Of a DNA stretch of 64,000 nucleotides, positions 9,962 to 22,200 are shown piece by piece. The first letter of the stretch is position 1; every line of letters begins with the position of its first letter. The stretch is from contig NZ_FO704551.1 in NCBI RefSeq assembly GCF_000968175.1, positions 1,550,001 through 1,614,000 of the forward strand, read 5' to 3'. The notes under the pieces are model-generated. The model did not search any database. It was not told the DNA's origin and worked only from the letters and a program-made list of their open reading frames with translations. Both the position numbers and the translations under genes were made by a program. The DNA is from Xenorhabdus poinarii G6. Lineage in GTDB: Bacteria > Pseudomonadota > Gammaproteobacteria > Enterobacterales > Enterobacteriaceae.

Positions 9962-10995
9962 CCGACCCCTTGAAACCGAGAATTGATTTTGACGATGGTG
10001 TACCAACATCATCAGCGCCGTCACTGAAATCAAAAAAAGAATTCACTGAGCAGGAAAGCGAATTCTACCCGATGATGCCAGAGCTGGAAGCTGAGGATCA
10101 GGAGGGAGAATTTGAAGGTGCCGTGAATGCCGCGCTGAAACCGAAACGCAGTTTTTGGCGGAAAATGGTTTCTAGTGCGGTACTGTTATTGGGGATCAGT
10201 GTCGTTGCCCAATGTGTTCAGTGGATATATCAGGCATGGCAGCAGCATGACTGGATTGCGCTGGGAATTGCCACCGCTGGGAGCCTGATGATTGTTGCCG
10301 GAATCGGCAGTGTGGTAGGAGAGTGGCGACATCTTTACCACTTACGGCAGCGTACAGAAGAGCGGGATACGGCAAAAAAGCTCTTGCAAAGCCATGGCAT
10401 TGGCAAAGGGCGCCAATTTTGTGAAAAGTTGGCAGAGCAGGCCGGAATTGGGCAACAACATCCGGCATTACAGCGTTGGCAGGCTGCGGTGCATGAAACC
10501 CATAATGATCGTGAAATAATCATGTTATACAGTCAATTAGTGCAGCCGATCCTGGATGCTCAGGCCAAGAAAGAGATCAGCCGCTCTGCGGCGGAATCGG
10601 CGCTGATGATTGCTGTCAGCCCATTGGCGATTGTGGACATGGCTTTTATTGCCTGGCGGAATATTCGGCTTATTAATCGAATTGCGGCGCTTTATGGGAT
10701 TCAGCTGGGTTATTTCAGTCGTATTCGTCTGTTTCGGTTAGTCTTGCTGAATATGGCCTTTGCTGGTGCATCGGAATTAGTCAGAGAAGTGGGGATGGAT
10801 TGGTTGTCACAAGACATTGCGGCTCGTCTTTCTGCCCGCGCCGCACAAGGGATTGGGGCGGGTTTGCTGACCGCCCGTTTGGGTATCAAAGCCATGGAAT
10901 TGTGCCGCCCTTTACCGTGGCTCGAGGGTGATAAACCCAAGCTAGGGGATTTCCGGCATCAGTTGCTGACTCGGTTTAAAAGTGCTTCCCTCTAG
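9958..10995 (+). CDS. ycjF: YcjF-like inner-membrane protein (DUF697)
   Basis: UPF0283/DUF697 membrane protein, 345 residues. An acidic soluble N-terminus (residues 1-60) is followed by two close membrane helices (about 66-90 and 98-120) and a further hydrophobic region in the C-terminal half ([19 protein letters not shown]). Its start lies inside the end of ycjX, and the pair is conserved in enterobacteria as the neighbours of psp. The function is unknown; a role in envelope stress is inferred only from the linkage. Confidence 0.9.
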   Translation: MTDPLKPRIDFDDGVPTSSAPSLKSKKEFTEQESEFYPMMPELEAEDQEGEFEGAVNAALKPKRSFWRKMVSSAVLLLGISVVAQCVQWIYQAWQQHDWIALGIATAGSLMIVAGIGSVVGEWRHLYHLRQRTEERDTAKKLLQSHGIGKGRQFCEKLAEQAGIGQQHPALQRWQAAVHETHNDREIIMLYSQLVQPILDAQAKKEISRSAAESALMIAVSPLAIVDMAFIAWRNIRLINRIAALYGIQLGYFSRIRLFRLVLLNMAFAGASELVREVGMDWLSQDIAARLSARAAQGIGAGLLTARLGIKAMELCRPLPWLEGDKPKLGDFRHQLLTRFKSASL

Positions 10996-11127
10996 TCACT
11001 TTTTATCGTTGATGATACGGATCTTACGAAAAAGTCTGTGATTCATTGATGTTCTTTTGGTTAGTTGGAATAAAGTGAAATGATCCCCCCTTGATGGCTG
11101 TTATATTGGGTTGACAGCTGACTTTTT

Positions 11128-11145
11128 TGTAAACTTTTGCTGACA
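11128..11145 (+). promoter_or_regulatory. Possible TyrR box upstream of tyrR
   Basis: TGTAAA-N6-CTGACA compared with the TyrR consensus TGTAAA-N6-TTTACA: the left half is perfect, the right half matches 4 of 6. It lies about 75 bp before tyrR, and E. coli TyrR represses its own gene. This is a weak, hand-made match. Confidence 0.35.
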
Positions 11146-11218
11146 AGGCTTCATCTATTGAGTCGTAACGGGTAACATTTCTGATCGTTAAGAGCATCGT
11201 GTCAATAAGGTCATCAAA

Positions 11219-12808
11219 ATGCGATTGGAAGTTACTTGTCAGGATCGAATCGGGTTAACCCGCGAATTACTTGATCTACTGGTTTTACGAAATATTGATC
11301 TGAAAGGAATTGAAATTTCTCCTGCATGTCGTATTTACCTTAATTTTACTCAAGTTGACTTTAATGTTTTTCGGGAATTAATGGCAGAAATCCGCCGTAT
11401 CAACGGTGTTATTGATGTCAGAACGGTTGCTTTCATGCCGTCAGAAAAAGAACATAAGGCGATGTGGACTTTATTGGAATCAGTGCCTGAACCCATTTTT
11501 TCAATTGACATGAAAGGTCATATTGAACTGGCTAATGCGGCTGCGTTGGCTTTATTTGAGGTCAGTAAAGAAAATATCAGCCAAAAAAATATTGGTCAAC
11601 TGATTGGCCATTACAACTTCCTTCGCTGGCTTGAAAGTGAGGATCATCAACAACACTCAACGCAACTCTCCATTAAAGGGCAAAATTACGAGATAGATAT
11701 TATTCCGATGCAGTTAACGGATGAAAATCAGGTAAGCAGATGTGTCGGCGCGGTTATTATGATGCGCTCTGAGGCATCTCGTTCAGAGAAATGTCGTAAT
11801 GCGCCACTTAAAAAAGCCATCGTGAATGATGATGCTTTCGAACAAATTATTGCTGTCAGTCCTAAAATGTGCCAGGTGGTAGAACAAGCACGTAAAATGG
11901 CGATGCTTGATGCACCTTTGCTGCTGATTGGTGAAACCGGCACCGGAAAAGATGAATTTGCCGAAGCTTGCCATTTGCGAAGTGCGAGAGGAAAACAACC
12001 CTTTCTGGGGTTAAATTGTGCATCCATGCCGGATGATGTTGTCGAAAGTGAACTCTTCGGTTATGCGGCAGGGGCTTACCCAAATGCACTGGCGGGCAAA
12101 AAAGGTTTTTTTGAACAAGCTAATGGCGGTACGGTTTTATTAGATGAAATCGGTGAAATGTCGCCACAAATGCAGATAAAATTACTTCGTTTCCTAAATG
12201 ATGGCATCTTTCGTCGCGTCGGTGAAGAGAACGAAGTCAAAGTGAATGTTCGGATTATCTGCGCAACGCAGAAAAACTTAATTGAGCTAGTGCAAAAAGG
12301 GACGTTTCGGGAAGATCTCTATTATCGGCTAAATGTTTTAACCATCACTCTGCCGCCTTTGCGGGAGCGTCAGGCAGATATCATGCCACTGACGGACTAT
12401 TTTGTCGCGCGTTTTGCGGCAGAACAAGGATTGGACAAACCAAAATTTTCTTCTGATTTAGCGCAATTTCTGAATGGTTATCATTGGCCTGGAAACGTCA
12501 GACAACTCAGAAATGCGATCTACCATGCCTTGACTCAACTTCAGAGTAACAAACTGAACCCGCAGGATATTCAGTTACCTGAGCCAGAAGCAGAAGTTGC
12601 ATTTAATGAAGATAGTCTGGTCGGGTCTTTGGATGAAATCAGCAAGCGCTTTGAGCGTTCTGTCTTAACACGCCTTTATCGCCATTACCCTAGTACGCGT
12701 AAGCTGGCCAAACGGTTGGGTGTTTCTCACACCGCCATCGCCAATAAATTACGTGAATATGGCCTGAGCGGTAAAAAACATCCGCTTGAACAGGAAGAGG
12801 ATGAATAA
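11219..12808 (+). CDS. tyrR: Transcriptional regulator TyrR (aromatic amino acid regulon)
   Basis: Regulator of aromatic amino acid synthesis and transport, 529 residues (E. coli 513). Domains in order: ACT domain (1-70), PAS domain (about 78-190), AAA+ domain with Walker A GETGTGKD (about 239) and Walker B GGTVLLDE, and a C-terminal Fis-like helix-turn-helix (TRKLAKRLGVSHTAIANKL). The sigma-54 loop GAFTGA is replaced by GAYPNA, as in E. coli TyrR, which acts with sigma-70 and mostly represses. In symbionts that make aromatic-derived metabolites TyrR is a plausible global switch; that is inference. Confidence 0.96.
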   Translation: MRLEVTCQDRIGLTRELLDLLVLRNIDLKGIEISPACRIYLNFTQVDFNVFRELMAEIRRINGVIDVRTVAFMPSEKEHKAMWTLLESVPEPIFSIDMKGHIELANAAALALFEVSKENISQKNIGQLIGHYNFLRWLESEDHQQHSTQLSIKGQNYEIDIIPMQLTDENQVSRCVGAVIMMRSEASRSEKCRNAPLKKAIVNDDAFEQIIAVSPKMCQVVEQARKMAMLDAPLLLIGETGTGKDEFAEACHLRSARGKQPFLGLNCASMPDDVVESELFGYAAGAYPNALAGKKGFFEQANGGTVLLDEIGEMSPQMQIKLLRFLNDGIFRRVGEENEVKVNVRIICATQKNLIELVQKGTFREDLYYRLNVLTITLPPLRERQADIMPLTDYFVARFAAEQGLDKPKFSSDLAQFLNGYHWPGNVRQLRNAIYHALTQLQSNKLNPQDIQLPEPEAEVAFNEDSLVGSLDEISKRFERSVLTRLYRHYPSTRKLAKRLGVSHTAIANKLREYGLSGKKHPLEQEEDE

Positions 12809-12820
12809 GGGGTAAGTTCA

Positions 12821-13102
12821 TCATTTAACACCCGGCCATGATTTTTTTCGTTGTTGAGTTATTAATGGATCAATATCGTAACCGATAAGGTTTGCCAATA
12901 TATATTCATCCATCAACCCGCTTAAATAGCCGTCTTTATTGCAGAATGAGGCTATAAATTGACCGTTATATTGCGGATTGTTTGATTTATACATAAAGGG
13001 TACACGATATTGATCTCTGCCTTTTTGATATCCATGACTACCCTGCAAATGAATGACAATAAATTTATTTTCTTGCTTATCTGACAAGGGTTTTTGCTCT
13101 AG
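12821..13102 (-). pseudogene. Fragment resembling the C-terminus of a phosphoethanolamine transferase
   Basis: The open frame (88 codons from a TTG at 13087, slightly longer upstream to a stop) contains KFIVIHLQGSHGYQKG, which resembles the sulfatase-fold motif IVLH-x-GSHG found near the C-terminus of lipid A or cell-envelope phosphoethanolamine transferases (EptA/CptA family). The rest, including the membrane domain and the catalytic threonine, is absent, and the frame has no ATG or good RBS. It is best read as a 3' remnant of a lost gene. The family assignment rests on one motif and is tentative; an unrelated small protein is possible. Confidence 0.45.
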
Positions 13103-13279
13103 GACGGAAAATTATATTGACTTTTGTGATGGTTAAAGGGGAATTTTGATTAAAAAAATCAGGCGATGGTGAAATTTAAATCAGAATGAGTTATTCCAAC
13201 ACCGCCATAAAATTAGTTTTTAAAAACAATATCTCGCTGTGTTAGAAACACAAGAATCATTTTATGAATAATAAAACAA

Positions 13280-13783
13280 TTACTTCAACACAGATAATGC
13301 ACTGTCATAGTCAGGTTCATTGGTAATTTCACCGACCAGTTGGCTATAAATGACTTGGTTACTTTCATCCAACACAATGACAGCACGTGCAGTCAGACCG
13401 CCTAGTGGGCCTTCATTGATTGCAACACCATAATCTTCATGGAATTTTTCGCCGCGAAGGGTTGAAAGGGTGACAACATTGGACAACCCTTCAGAACCAC
13501 AAAAACGAGATTGGGCAAAAGGTAAATCTGCTGAAATGCACAGCACGACCGTATTGTTTAATTCGCTGGCAAGTTGATTGAATGTACGGACAGAGGTGGC
13601 ACAAACACCGGTATCAATGCTTGGGAAGATGTTAAGTACTTTACGTTTACCCGCGTAGTGGCTTAATGAAACATCGGCAAGATCTTTCGCAACCAGCGTG
13701 AATTCTTTTGCTGTTTGACCTGCTTGTGGAAAAGCGCCATTAACGGTGATATCACTACCTTGAAACTTGACTGTTTGTGTCAT
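13280..13783 (-). CDS. tpx: Thiol peroxidase Tpx
   Basis: Atypical 2-Cys peroxiredoxin of 167 residues (E. coli 168) that reduces hydrogen and organic peroxides using thioredoxin. The peroxidatic cysteine is Cys61 in [12 protein letters not shown] and the resolving cysteine is Cys95 in RFCGSEG; both are intact. It is a single gene, convergent with tyrR and divergent from zntB. RBS AAGGATT precedes the ATG. Confidence 0.96.
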   Translation of the reverse strand: MTQTVKFQGSDITVNGAFPQAGQTAKEFTLVAKDLADVSLSHYAGKRKVLNIFPSIDTGVCATSVRTFNQLASELNNTVVLCISADLPFAQSRFCGSEGLSNVVTLSTLRGEKFHEDYGVAINEGPLGGLTARAVIVLDESNQVIYSQLVGEITNEPDYDSALSVLK

Positions 13784-13988
13784 GATTTAATCCTTCTATA
13801 AAGTAAACTACGTCGCCAGTGTAAAGGAATTGTGCGATCTTGCCCACAAAAATAGAGACGAGATTGATGAAATGATTCTCCTAACCTTTAACTAACAATG
13901 TCTTATAATTTATTTTTAGGGTGATAATTAAACTCACAAGGCAAAAAAGTCAGCACAAAAATCCAGTGTGAATACATAAGGAGCAGAT

Positions 13989-14972
13989 GTGGAAACAATC
14001 TATGGCTCGGTATTTAAAGATTCAAATGCGCTCTATGCTTGTCAGTTAAATGGTCAGGGGGGAATAACGGCATTTGGGGAAGATTCACTCATTACCGCAG
14101 AACAACCTGTTTGGCAACATCTGGATTATAAAAATCCGGCCTGTCACCAATGGATTATGAATACCGCCTTGCTACCCCCTTCTGTAAAAGAGGGATTGGT
14201 GAGCGAAAGTATTCGGCCGAAAGTGCTGCGTACCGGGGAAGGAACCTTGATTACCCTGAGATCGGTGAACCGCAATGACGATGCACGTCCTGATCACCTT
14301 GTTTCGTTCCGTATCTATATTAATGACAAAATAATTATTTCCAGCCGGCATCGAAAAATTCATTCCATCGATCAAGTCCAGGAAGATTTACACAACGGCG
14401 TTGGCGCAAAAAGCACCGGGGATTGGTTGATTGAAATAGCCAGCGCCATTACTGATGAGGTCAATGATTTTATTGAAGCGCTACATGAAAATCTGATTGA
14501 GTTAGAAGATGATATTTTGGAACAAAAAGTGCCGGGTCGCGGAGAACTGGTATTGCTGCGTAAGCAACTGATCGTTCTGCGTCGGTATATGGCACCACAG
14601 AGGGATATTTTTATTCGTTTATCCAGCGAACGGCTACCCTGGATGAGGGATGAAGAGCGTCGTTTAATGCAGGAAATTGCGGATCGGTTGGGAAGGGGAA
14701 TGGATGATCTGGACAGTTGTATTGCCCGCACCGCGGTTCTTGCCGATGAAATCACGTCTATGATGGCGGACGCCATGAACCGACGGACTTACATGATGTC
14801 TCTGCTGGCGATGGTATTCTTGCCAACCACTTTTTTGACCGGGTTATTTGGGGTCAACCTGGGCGGTATACCGGGTAATAGCGATTCGTTTGGATTCGGC
14901 ATATTCACTTTTTTGTTGTCACTATTGATGATTATTTTCGCCTGGTGGTTAAGGCGAAGTAACTGGCTGTAG
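13989..14972 (+). CDS. zntB: Zinc transporter ZntB (CorA family)
   Basis: Inner-membrane Zn2+ transporter of the CorA/MIT family, 327 residues, identical in length to E. coli ZntB. A long soluble N-terminal domain is followed by two C-terminal helices (about 268-290 and 303-322) with the pore motif GVNLGGIPG, the ZntB form of the CorA GMN loop. The start is GTG, placed by the good AAGGAG six bases upstream; an overlapping ATG two bases earlier is out of frame. Confidence 0.94.
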   Translation: METIYGSVFKDSNALYACQLNGQGGITAFGEDSLITAEQPVWQHLDYKNPACHQWIMNTALLPPSVKEGLVSESIRPKVLRTGEGTLITLRSVNRNDDARPDHLVSFRIYINDKIIISSRHRKIHSIDQVQEDLHNGVGAKSTGDWLIEIASAITDEVNDFIEALHENLIELEDDILEQKVPGRGELVLLRKQLIVLRRYMAPQRDIFIRLSSERLPWMRDEERRLMQEIADRLGRGMDDLDSCIARTAVLADEITSMMADAMNRRTYMMSLLAMVFLPTTFLTGLFGVNLGGIPGNSDSFGFGIFTFLLSLLMIIFAWWLRRSNWL

Positions 14973-15046
14973 TGATCATGTCTGGCGGTTTAATGCCCTC
15001 ATGGTGCATCCATTATGCCTTTAATATCAACCAATTTGGGTTGCTA

Positions 15047-15073
15047 CTGACAGCCTGTAACACTGGCTGTCAG
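15047..15073. repeat. Perfect 9-bp inverted repeat between zntB and ttcA
   Basis: CTGACAGCC and GGCTGTCAG are separated by nine bases. The genes on either side converge here, so a shared terminator is plausible, but no T-tract follows on either strand. Confidence 0.4.
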
Positions 15074-15133
15074 CGCGGAACGTTGGAGAGCAATAATCTG
15101 CGTGATTAGTTGGGCTGAAGCGAATCAATTTCT

Positions 15134-16027
15134 TTAAATGTTGGTGACATCAATGAACATTGTTTCATGAATATTGGTTGACGACACAACGGCTTCGTTA
15201 AAAGCATACGCGTCTCTTTCACCCTCACGCGATAATGGCAAATTAACAAAATCGAACAGGGTCTTATCGGCTAATTGGCTTGGGCTGACATGTTGAATCG
15301 ATTTAAAAATACTCTCTACCCGGCCAGGGGTTTTCTTATCCCAATCGACTAACATCGCCTTGATCGCTTGCCGCTGTAGGTTTTCTTGAGAACCACATAA
15401 ATTGCAAGGAATGATTGGGAATTGTTTGTGCTCTGCATAGTCGATAAGATCGGTTTCCCGACAATAGGCCAGCGGCCTTATCACGACATTACGGCCATCG
15501 TCAGAGCGCAGTTTAGGGGGCATTGCTTTCATGCGTGCGCCATGAAACATATTCAGGAATAGCGTTTCAACGATGTCATCAAGATGATGGCCAAGTGCAA
15601 TTTTTGTGGCGCCGATTTTTTCTGCAAAAGAATAGAGCGTGCCGCGACGTAATCTTGAACACAATCCACAGGTCGTTTTACCTTCAGGGACTTTTTCTTT
15701 GACAACAGAGTAGGTGTCTTTATCGACGATATAGTATGGAATATCCAGGCTTTCAAAATATTGGGGTAAAATATGTTCAGGAAACCCGGGTTGTTTCTGA
15801 TCAAGATTGACGGCAACGATGCTGAATTTTATCGGTGCTGCTTTTTGCAGATTCAACAGGATATCTAACATCGCAAATGAATCCTTGCCACCACTGATAC
15901 ATGCCATTACAACATCATTATCTTCAATCATATTGTAATCAATAATCGCATTAGCAACGTTTCTCCGCAGGCGTTTCTGGAGTTTGTTGAATTCAAGTGT
16001 CTCTTTTCTCGTATCTTTTTGATTCAT
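15134..16027 (-). CDS. ttcA: tRNA 2-thiocytidine(32) synthetase TtcA
   Basis: Iron-sulfur tRNA-modifying enzyme that makes 2-thiocytidine at position 32. The PP-loop ATP-binding motif SGGKDS is near residue 46. Two CxxC pairs (CGLCSRLRR and CNLCGSQ) supply the cluster and sulfur-relay cysteines. The length, 297 residues, is slightly shorter than E. coli TtcA (311). It stands alone; its start faces the 3' end of the NRPS genes. Confidence 0.95.
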   Translation of the reverse strand: MNQKDTRKETLEFNKLQKRLRRNVANAIIDYNMIEDNDVVMACISGGKDSFAMLDILLNLQKAAPIKFSIVAVNLDQKQPGFPEHILPQYFESLDIPYYIVDKDTYSVVKEKVPEGKTTCGLCSRLRRGTLYSFAEKIGATKIALGHHLDDIVETLFLNMFHGARMKAMPPKLRSDDGRNVVIRPLAYCRETDLIDYAEHKQFPIIPCNLCGSQENLQRQAIKAMLVDWDKKTPGRVESIFKSIQHVSPSQLADKTLFDFVNLPLSREGERDAYAFNEAVVSSTNIHETMFIDVTNI

Positions 16028-16202
16028 TGCGACTTCTCACATTGTCGATTGTATCGACGATAGATTTCCTGTTCGGATTTTTGGCAGGGGGAGGATTATA
16101 CGGATTTTTCCTTTTGTTTGAAACAGCGCTGTATGCCGATGAAACCGGCTATCGATTCAGGCTTCATCGGGCCTCATGGAGAACGTCCGTTTTTTGAGCT
16201 AT

Positions 16203-16227
16203 ATGAGGCCGGTATTTCCGGCCTCAT
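16203..16227. terminator. Perfect 10-bp stem downstream of the NRPS operon
   Basis: ATGAGGCCGG and CCGGCCTCAT flank a five-base loop about 36 bp beyond the stop of the second NRPS gene. The T-rich tail (ATTTCTTC) is on the plus strand; on the NRPS strand the run is poor, so termination there may be weak. Confidence 0.5.
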
Positions 16228-16262
16228 TTCTTCGTTGACGCAGAAAGATTATCCTGAATTGA

Positions 16263-19200
16263 TCACGTATTGATGATTGCTTTACTAATAATAGAAATCG
16301 CTTCAGTCATATTTTCGTGATAATAATCATCAACCACGTTAATCACTAAGGGTTTAACGGCCCATTGTGAAATATTATTATCCGGTATTTTGGCTATCAA
16401 TTGACTCATCGCCACGCCAACCTCGTCTTTAAAATAGGGACTCATTTGGCCGGCTTTAAATAAAGTGATGTTCGTATGTGTTAATTTTCCACTTAAGTGA
16501 CAACTGGCTATGCCAGACTCAAAGGGAATTGCGCCTAATACCGTATTGATATAACTCTCGCTTGCTCCCATATCCTGCAATCGTCTGGTGAGCTGACTAT
16601 ATTCATGTAATAGATCTAATTTATTTCTCAGTTCTATTATTTCATCATTATTAATAATGGTATCCAATAAGAATAACTGAATATTTTTCGCTCCGAGTTG
16701 TTCTAACTGGAAGGCAATCTCCATCGCGATTTGACCACCTAATGACCAGCCTAAGAGACGAATAGGTTTATCAATGGGGGTTTCGGACAGGATTAACGTG
16801 ATATAGATTTGAGTTATCTGGTATAGCGAGTCTATTCGGTTGTTCGTCCGGAAGTTGTAATTATCGATACCAATGCAGTTATACATACCTGCTAAGGCAT
16901 TGGCTAGCGGCTCATAAACTTCGCTACCGCTATTAGCTGCATGTATCATGAACAGCTTTTCTGTTGCCGTTGACTCTGGGGTCAGGAAATTGAGTAAACT
17001 GGATTTAACACTATCTACTTCCAGCCATTGGGATAACAAAGCAATCGATTTGCAGTTAAACAGCACATTTAAAGGAATGTCTATGCCTATTTCACTTTGC
17101 ATTGCGGTGGTCAGTTTAATCGCTGTCAGGGAGTTCCCCCCGATACGGAAGAAATTATCTTCAATACCTACCCGTTCCAATCCCAATACCGCTTGCCAAA
17201 TCGCGCAGAGCTGATTTTCCAGCGCATTGCGGGGCGCGGTATAATGACGCTGATTTTTCCATACCGGCTCAGGCAGGGCACGACGATCGACTTTGCCGTT
17301 CAGCGTCAGGGGAATGGACTCAATTTGGGTAAAGCGGGTGGGCACCATATAGTCCGGCAGGCGGGCAGATAAATGCTCAATCAGTATTTCCTCTGAGACG
17401 AATCCATCGGTCACCAGATAGGCAATCAGCACGTTATTGCCTTGATGCTCACGATTAATCACCACCGCCTGCTTGACCTGTGGGTGAGACGTGAGAGCGC
17501 TTTCGATTTCCCCCAGTTCAATGCGGTAACCGCGGATTTTGACCTGATAGTCGTTGCGGCCCAGATACTCCAGCGTGCCATCCGGTCGCCAGCGTACTAA
17601 ATCACCGGTTTTGTACAGGCGGGTGTAACCTTTGATCGTGTCTGCGGTCGTCGCAAATGGGTTTGCAATAAAACGCTCAGCCGTCAGTGCTGGCCGGTTT
17701 AAATAACCCCGAGCCAACCCGGCTCCGCCGATATACAATTCTCCCGGTGCGCCGATCGGGGACAGGTTGCCATATTTATCAATCACGTAGAGACGAACGT
17801 TACTGATGGCCCGGCCAATATTAGTGGGCATATCACCATCTTGATACTGTCTTTCGGTGGCACCCACGGTCACCTCTGTCGGGCCGTAAGCATTCAGGAC
17901 ATGACAGTGTTGACTGAAATAGGTCAGAACATCTAAGGACGGGGATTCTCCCGCCGTCACCAATACTTGCAGGGAAGAGAATTTTGTGCCAATTAATAAT
18001 TTCAGCAAGGCAGGCGGTAAAGCCGCGATTTCAATGCCTTCACGCTGAATGAGTGTTGCAACTGCCGGGGCATTACGTTCTGCTTCGCTGCAAACGTAAA
18101 GGGTCAGGCCATGCAATAAACTGGAAAATAGTTCGAAAACCGACCCATCAAACACATAAGCGGCAAACATTAAGGCTTTTTTTCGCTTGGCGAGATTAAA
18201 AATATTGGCTTGTGTGGCAACCATATGAGCCACACTATTATGTTCAATCATGACACCTTTAGGCTGGCCGGTAGTGCCAGAGGTATAGATGATATAGGCT
18301 AAATCGGTTGATTGATTGATTTGTGCCGGATTTTCTACTGGCTGGTCTGCGGTCATTATCGGGTCATCCGCCGCTATCAGGATCGGCGGTTTAACAAGTG
18401 ATCGAGCATATTCGGTCAGTGTCGCAACGTGTTGTTGTTGCGTGACCACATAAGCGGCGGCCGTATCTGTCAGAATAAACTGTACGCGCTCTGCGGGATA
18501 GGTTGGTGAAATGGGGACATAGGCTCCACCGGCTTTCAGGACGGCTAACAGACTGATCACCATCTCCAGACGACGATCAAGGTAGAGAGCGATTGGCGTA
18601 TCCACCTGAATGCCGGTCGGTGTCTGTTGCAGACAGCGCTGGCGGATAATCCCGGCTAACTGGTTTGCCCGTTGATTAAGCTGGTGATAGGTCAGTGTTT
18701 CCCCTTCAAAGACCAGCGCGACATGATCCGGGGTCTTTTCCACTTGGGCTTCAAACAGTTGTTGCAGGGTTTTATCCCGTGGGTAGGGAGCATCGGTCTG
18801 ATTCCAGGAATCAAGAAGGGTATGGCGTTCTCCTTCACTGAGCAACTGAATGGAGGAATGCGCTTGATGCGGGTGACAAGCCACGGCGTGCAGGATTCGT
18901 TCAAGCTGAGAAAGCAGACGTTGTGCCTGTTGAGCCGTCAGCCAGTCTTCACCGTAACTCAATTTGATGATGAAACGATCATCTTGTTCATAGGCCAGCA
19001 GTGACAGCGGATAATCTACTTTTTCGATAGCCCGGCGGAATGTCAGTGTATGCTCGATACCGTCTCCGTTTTCATGCACCACGGGAACCGGATAGTTTTC
19101 AAAAACCAGCAGGCTATGGAATAACCGCTCCCCGTCGGATTGCAGGCTGGAGAGTGAAATTGCACTGTGGCTGTTAAGTGCGGCGATATCCTGCTGTATC

Positions 19201-22200
19201 GCCTGCAACGTGCCCAGAATACTGTCGTGTTTGTTCCACTGTACTTGCAACGGCAGCGTATTGATATACAGGCCGACACTGGATTCAATGCCTTCCACCG
19301 GCACATCGCGGCCGGAAACGGTCGTGCCAACGAGGGTTTGCTCATCGCCGGTATAACTGTGCAGTAATTTATGCCAGGCAAATTGCAGTGCCACGTTCAG
19401 CGTGATGCCTTGCGTCCGGCAGGTGTTTTTAAGCTGTTGATAAGTTTCTCCCTGAACAGCGTGTTCCTGTTCGGCGGGATTTTCCACGGTTTTTATCTGG
19501 GTTAAATCAACGTGGGTGCTTAATAGTGGCGAAAGATCATTGGCGCCCTGGAATTGTTTTTTATATGTCGTCCAATAGGCGTCTGATTCAGCCTGGTGAT
19601 CCAGATGATATTGCAGGGTAGCCAGATAAGCCTGTTCTGCGATGATCTGCGGTTGTTGTCCTTGTACCAGCGCATTGTAATACTCATGTACCGCCTGCAA
19701 TAAAATCGGGCCACTCCAGCCGTCTGTAATGCAGTGATGTTGCGTGATCAACACGGTCATCCGTTGTTCATGGTGTTTGATAAGCGTAAAGCGGATTAAC
19801 CCGGGCTGGCTTAAATCAAACGGCACTGTCCGGTCATGCTGTTGGATCGCATTAATCGCATGCTCCTGCTCTTCTGGTGGTAACGAACCAATATCCTTGA
19901 TGGTGAAACTTTCTGCACCAAGACTGGCTTCTTTCGTCACAACTTGCAAAATCGCGTCTTCCCAGTTAAACGCTGTTCTGAGGATAGGGAAACGCTGCGA
20001 AGCCAGTGTCCAGGCTTGCTGATAGGCGGTAAGGTTGAGAGTGGTGTGATAATCCAACAAGAGCTGCGTACGATAGGCATCATCGTGTGGCTGCGCCAAA
20101 TGATGATAAATAAATCCTTGCTGCAAGCTGGTAGCCGGATACAACGCTTCAATGGAATACTTTTGCTGAAGACGACGCAAAAGGTTACCTGAAAGGCCAG
20201 CAATGGCATAATCACTCGGGGTTTTCAGCCCGCCAGCCTGAGCCTGTTGTTGGCCTGCGGTGATAACCGCATTGAGTGCTTGATCAAAGGCGGTGATAAA
20301 CACATGTGTTTGAGTTTGGGGCAAGCACGAATGAATGCTGAACTGCAACTGGCCAGCTTGAATCAAGCCATTAATATTGAGCAATAAATGATGACGGTGA
20401 TCCTCTACCTCATGATCGGCCATGACAGTGCCACAATCGTCGCTGGTCAGAGACCAGACTTGCGGGGTTTCTCCACTTAACTGGCCGAGATAGTTGAAAC
20501 TGATCGCGGGTAAATTTTCGCTTAGATAACCGGCCTGACGCAGCGCACCATAGCCAATACCTTTATTGGGTACAGCACGGAGCATCTCTTTGGTATCAAT
20601 AATCGTCTTAGCAATATCGTCCTGCATGGTCAGCCGAACAGGGTAGACAGTGGTAAACCAGCCAACGGTTTCTGAGACATCCAGTGTGTTGTCGATGTTT
20701 TCCCGTCCGTGGCCTTCGAGTGTGATGTGGTTAATGGCTTGTGAAAAAACCGCCTGTAATGCCAGTGTCAGCGCACTGAGCAATAAATCATTGATTTCCG
20801 TGTGATAACCGCCGTTGGCTTCACGTAGCAGAACGTCAGTCAATGTGGCAGACAGGCTCAGATGATGCTGACGGGGTTCACTTGTAACAGAATGCGCATG
20901 ATATTCTGCCATCACCTGCTGCCAATAGGAGATTTCCTGTTGATGGTGCTCTGCATACTGATAGACCGCATTCACCCACTGGCGATAGCTACTGGTCTTC
21001 GCTGGCAGCCGTTCAGCCTGTAACAATCTGCGCATATCTTCTGCGATAATCCGCCAGGAGACCACGTCAATAATCAGGTGATGAAAGGCGAAAAATAACC
21101 GGGCACTGCCATCATGATAGCCGGTCAGATGGGCAGCCTGCCATAAGGGGCCGGCGCAATAATCAAAGTGATTTTGCCATTGTGTCAGCTGTTGGTGTCG
21201 TGCTGCCTCATCGAGCTTGCTGATATCACAACACCGTAATGCGGGCAGCCAGGCCGGCATTTCTGCGGGATAACACTGACGATAACCCTGTGGTGTGTTG
21301 ATAAAATGCGCACGTAACATATCATGCCGTTCGATGAGTGTGATCAGCGCGTGTTCAATCGCGGAGGCAGGGATGTGGCCGGGGAGTTGCATCATAAAGG
21401 CCTGATTCCAATGGTGTGAATGCGGAAGATCCCAGTTGAAAAAATCCTGCTGGATAGGCAAAAGGGCAAATTCTCCGCTTAATAATCCCTGCTCTGCAAT
21501 CACGGTGACGGAGGATGACGTTTGGGTCAGCAAGTGAGCCAGACGGGCGACGGTCGGCGCGGTAAAAATCGATTGCACCTGGAGAGAAAAACCGGCCATC
21601 CGTAGCCTGGAAACCAATTTGATACTGACAATGGAATCCCCCCCAATACGAAAGAAATTATCGTTAATGCCAACCTGCGGCAGATCCAACACTTCCTGCC
21701 AAATGGTACACAATTGAGTTTCCAGTGCATTGCGGGGTGCAACATAATTGTTCTGCTGTCCCCATACCCGATCGGGCAGCGCCTGACGATCCAGTTTGCC
21801 GTTGAGTGTCAGCGGAATCGATCCCATGAACGTCACGCTGGCAGGCACCATATAGTCCGGCAGGCGGGCAGATAAATACTCAATCAGTGTCTCCTCTGAG
21901 ACGAATCCGTCTGTTACCAGATAAGCGGCCAGTATTTTATGTTCTTGATGCTCACGATCAATCACCACGGCCTGCTTGACCTGTGGATGGGAAGTGAGGG
22001 TATTTTCGATTTCCCCCGGTTCAATGCGGTAACCGCGGATTTTGATTTGAGCGTCGTTACGTCCCAGATATTCCAGCGTGCCATCCGGTCGCCAGCGCAC
22101 TAAATCGCCGGATCGGTACAGGCGGGTGTAACCTTTGATCTTATCGTCGGCGGTGGCAAAGGGATTCGGGACAAAACGTTCAGCCGTCAGTGCCGGCCGG

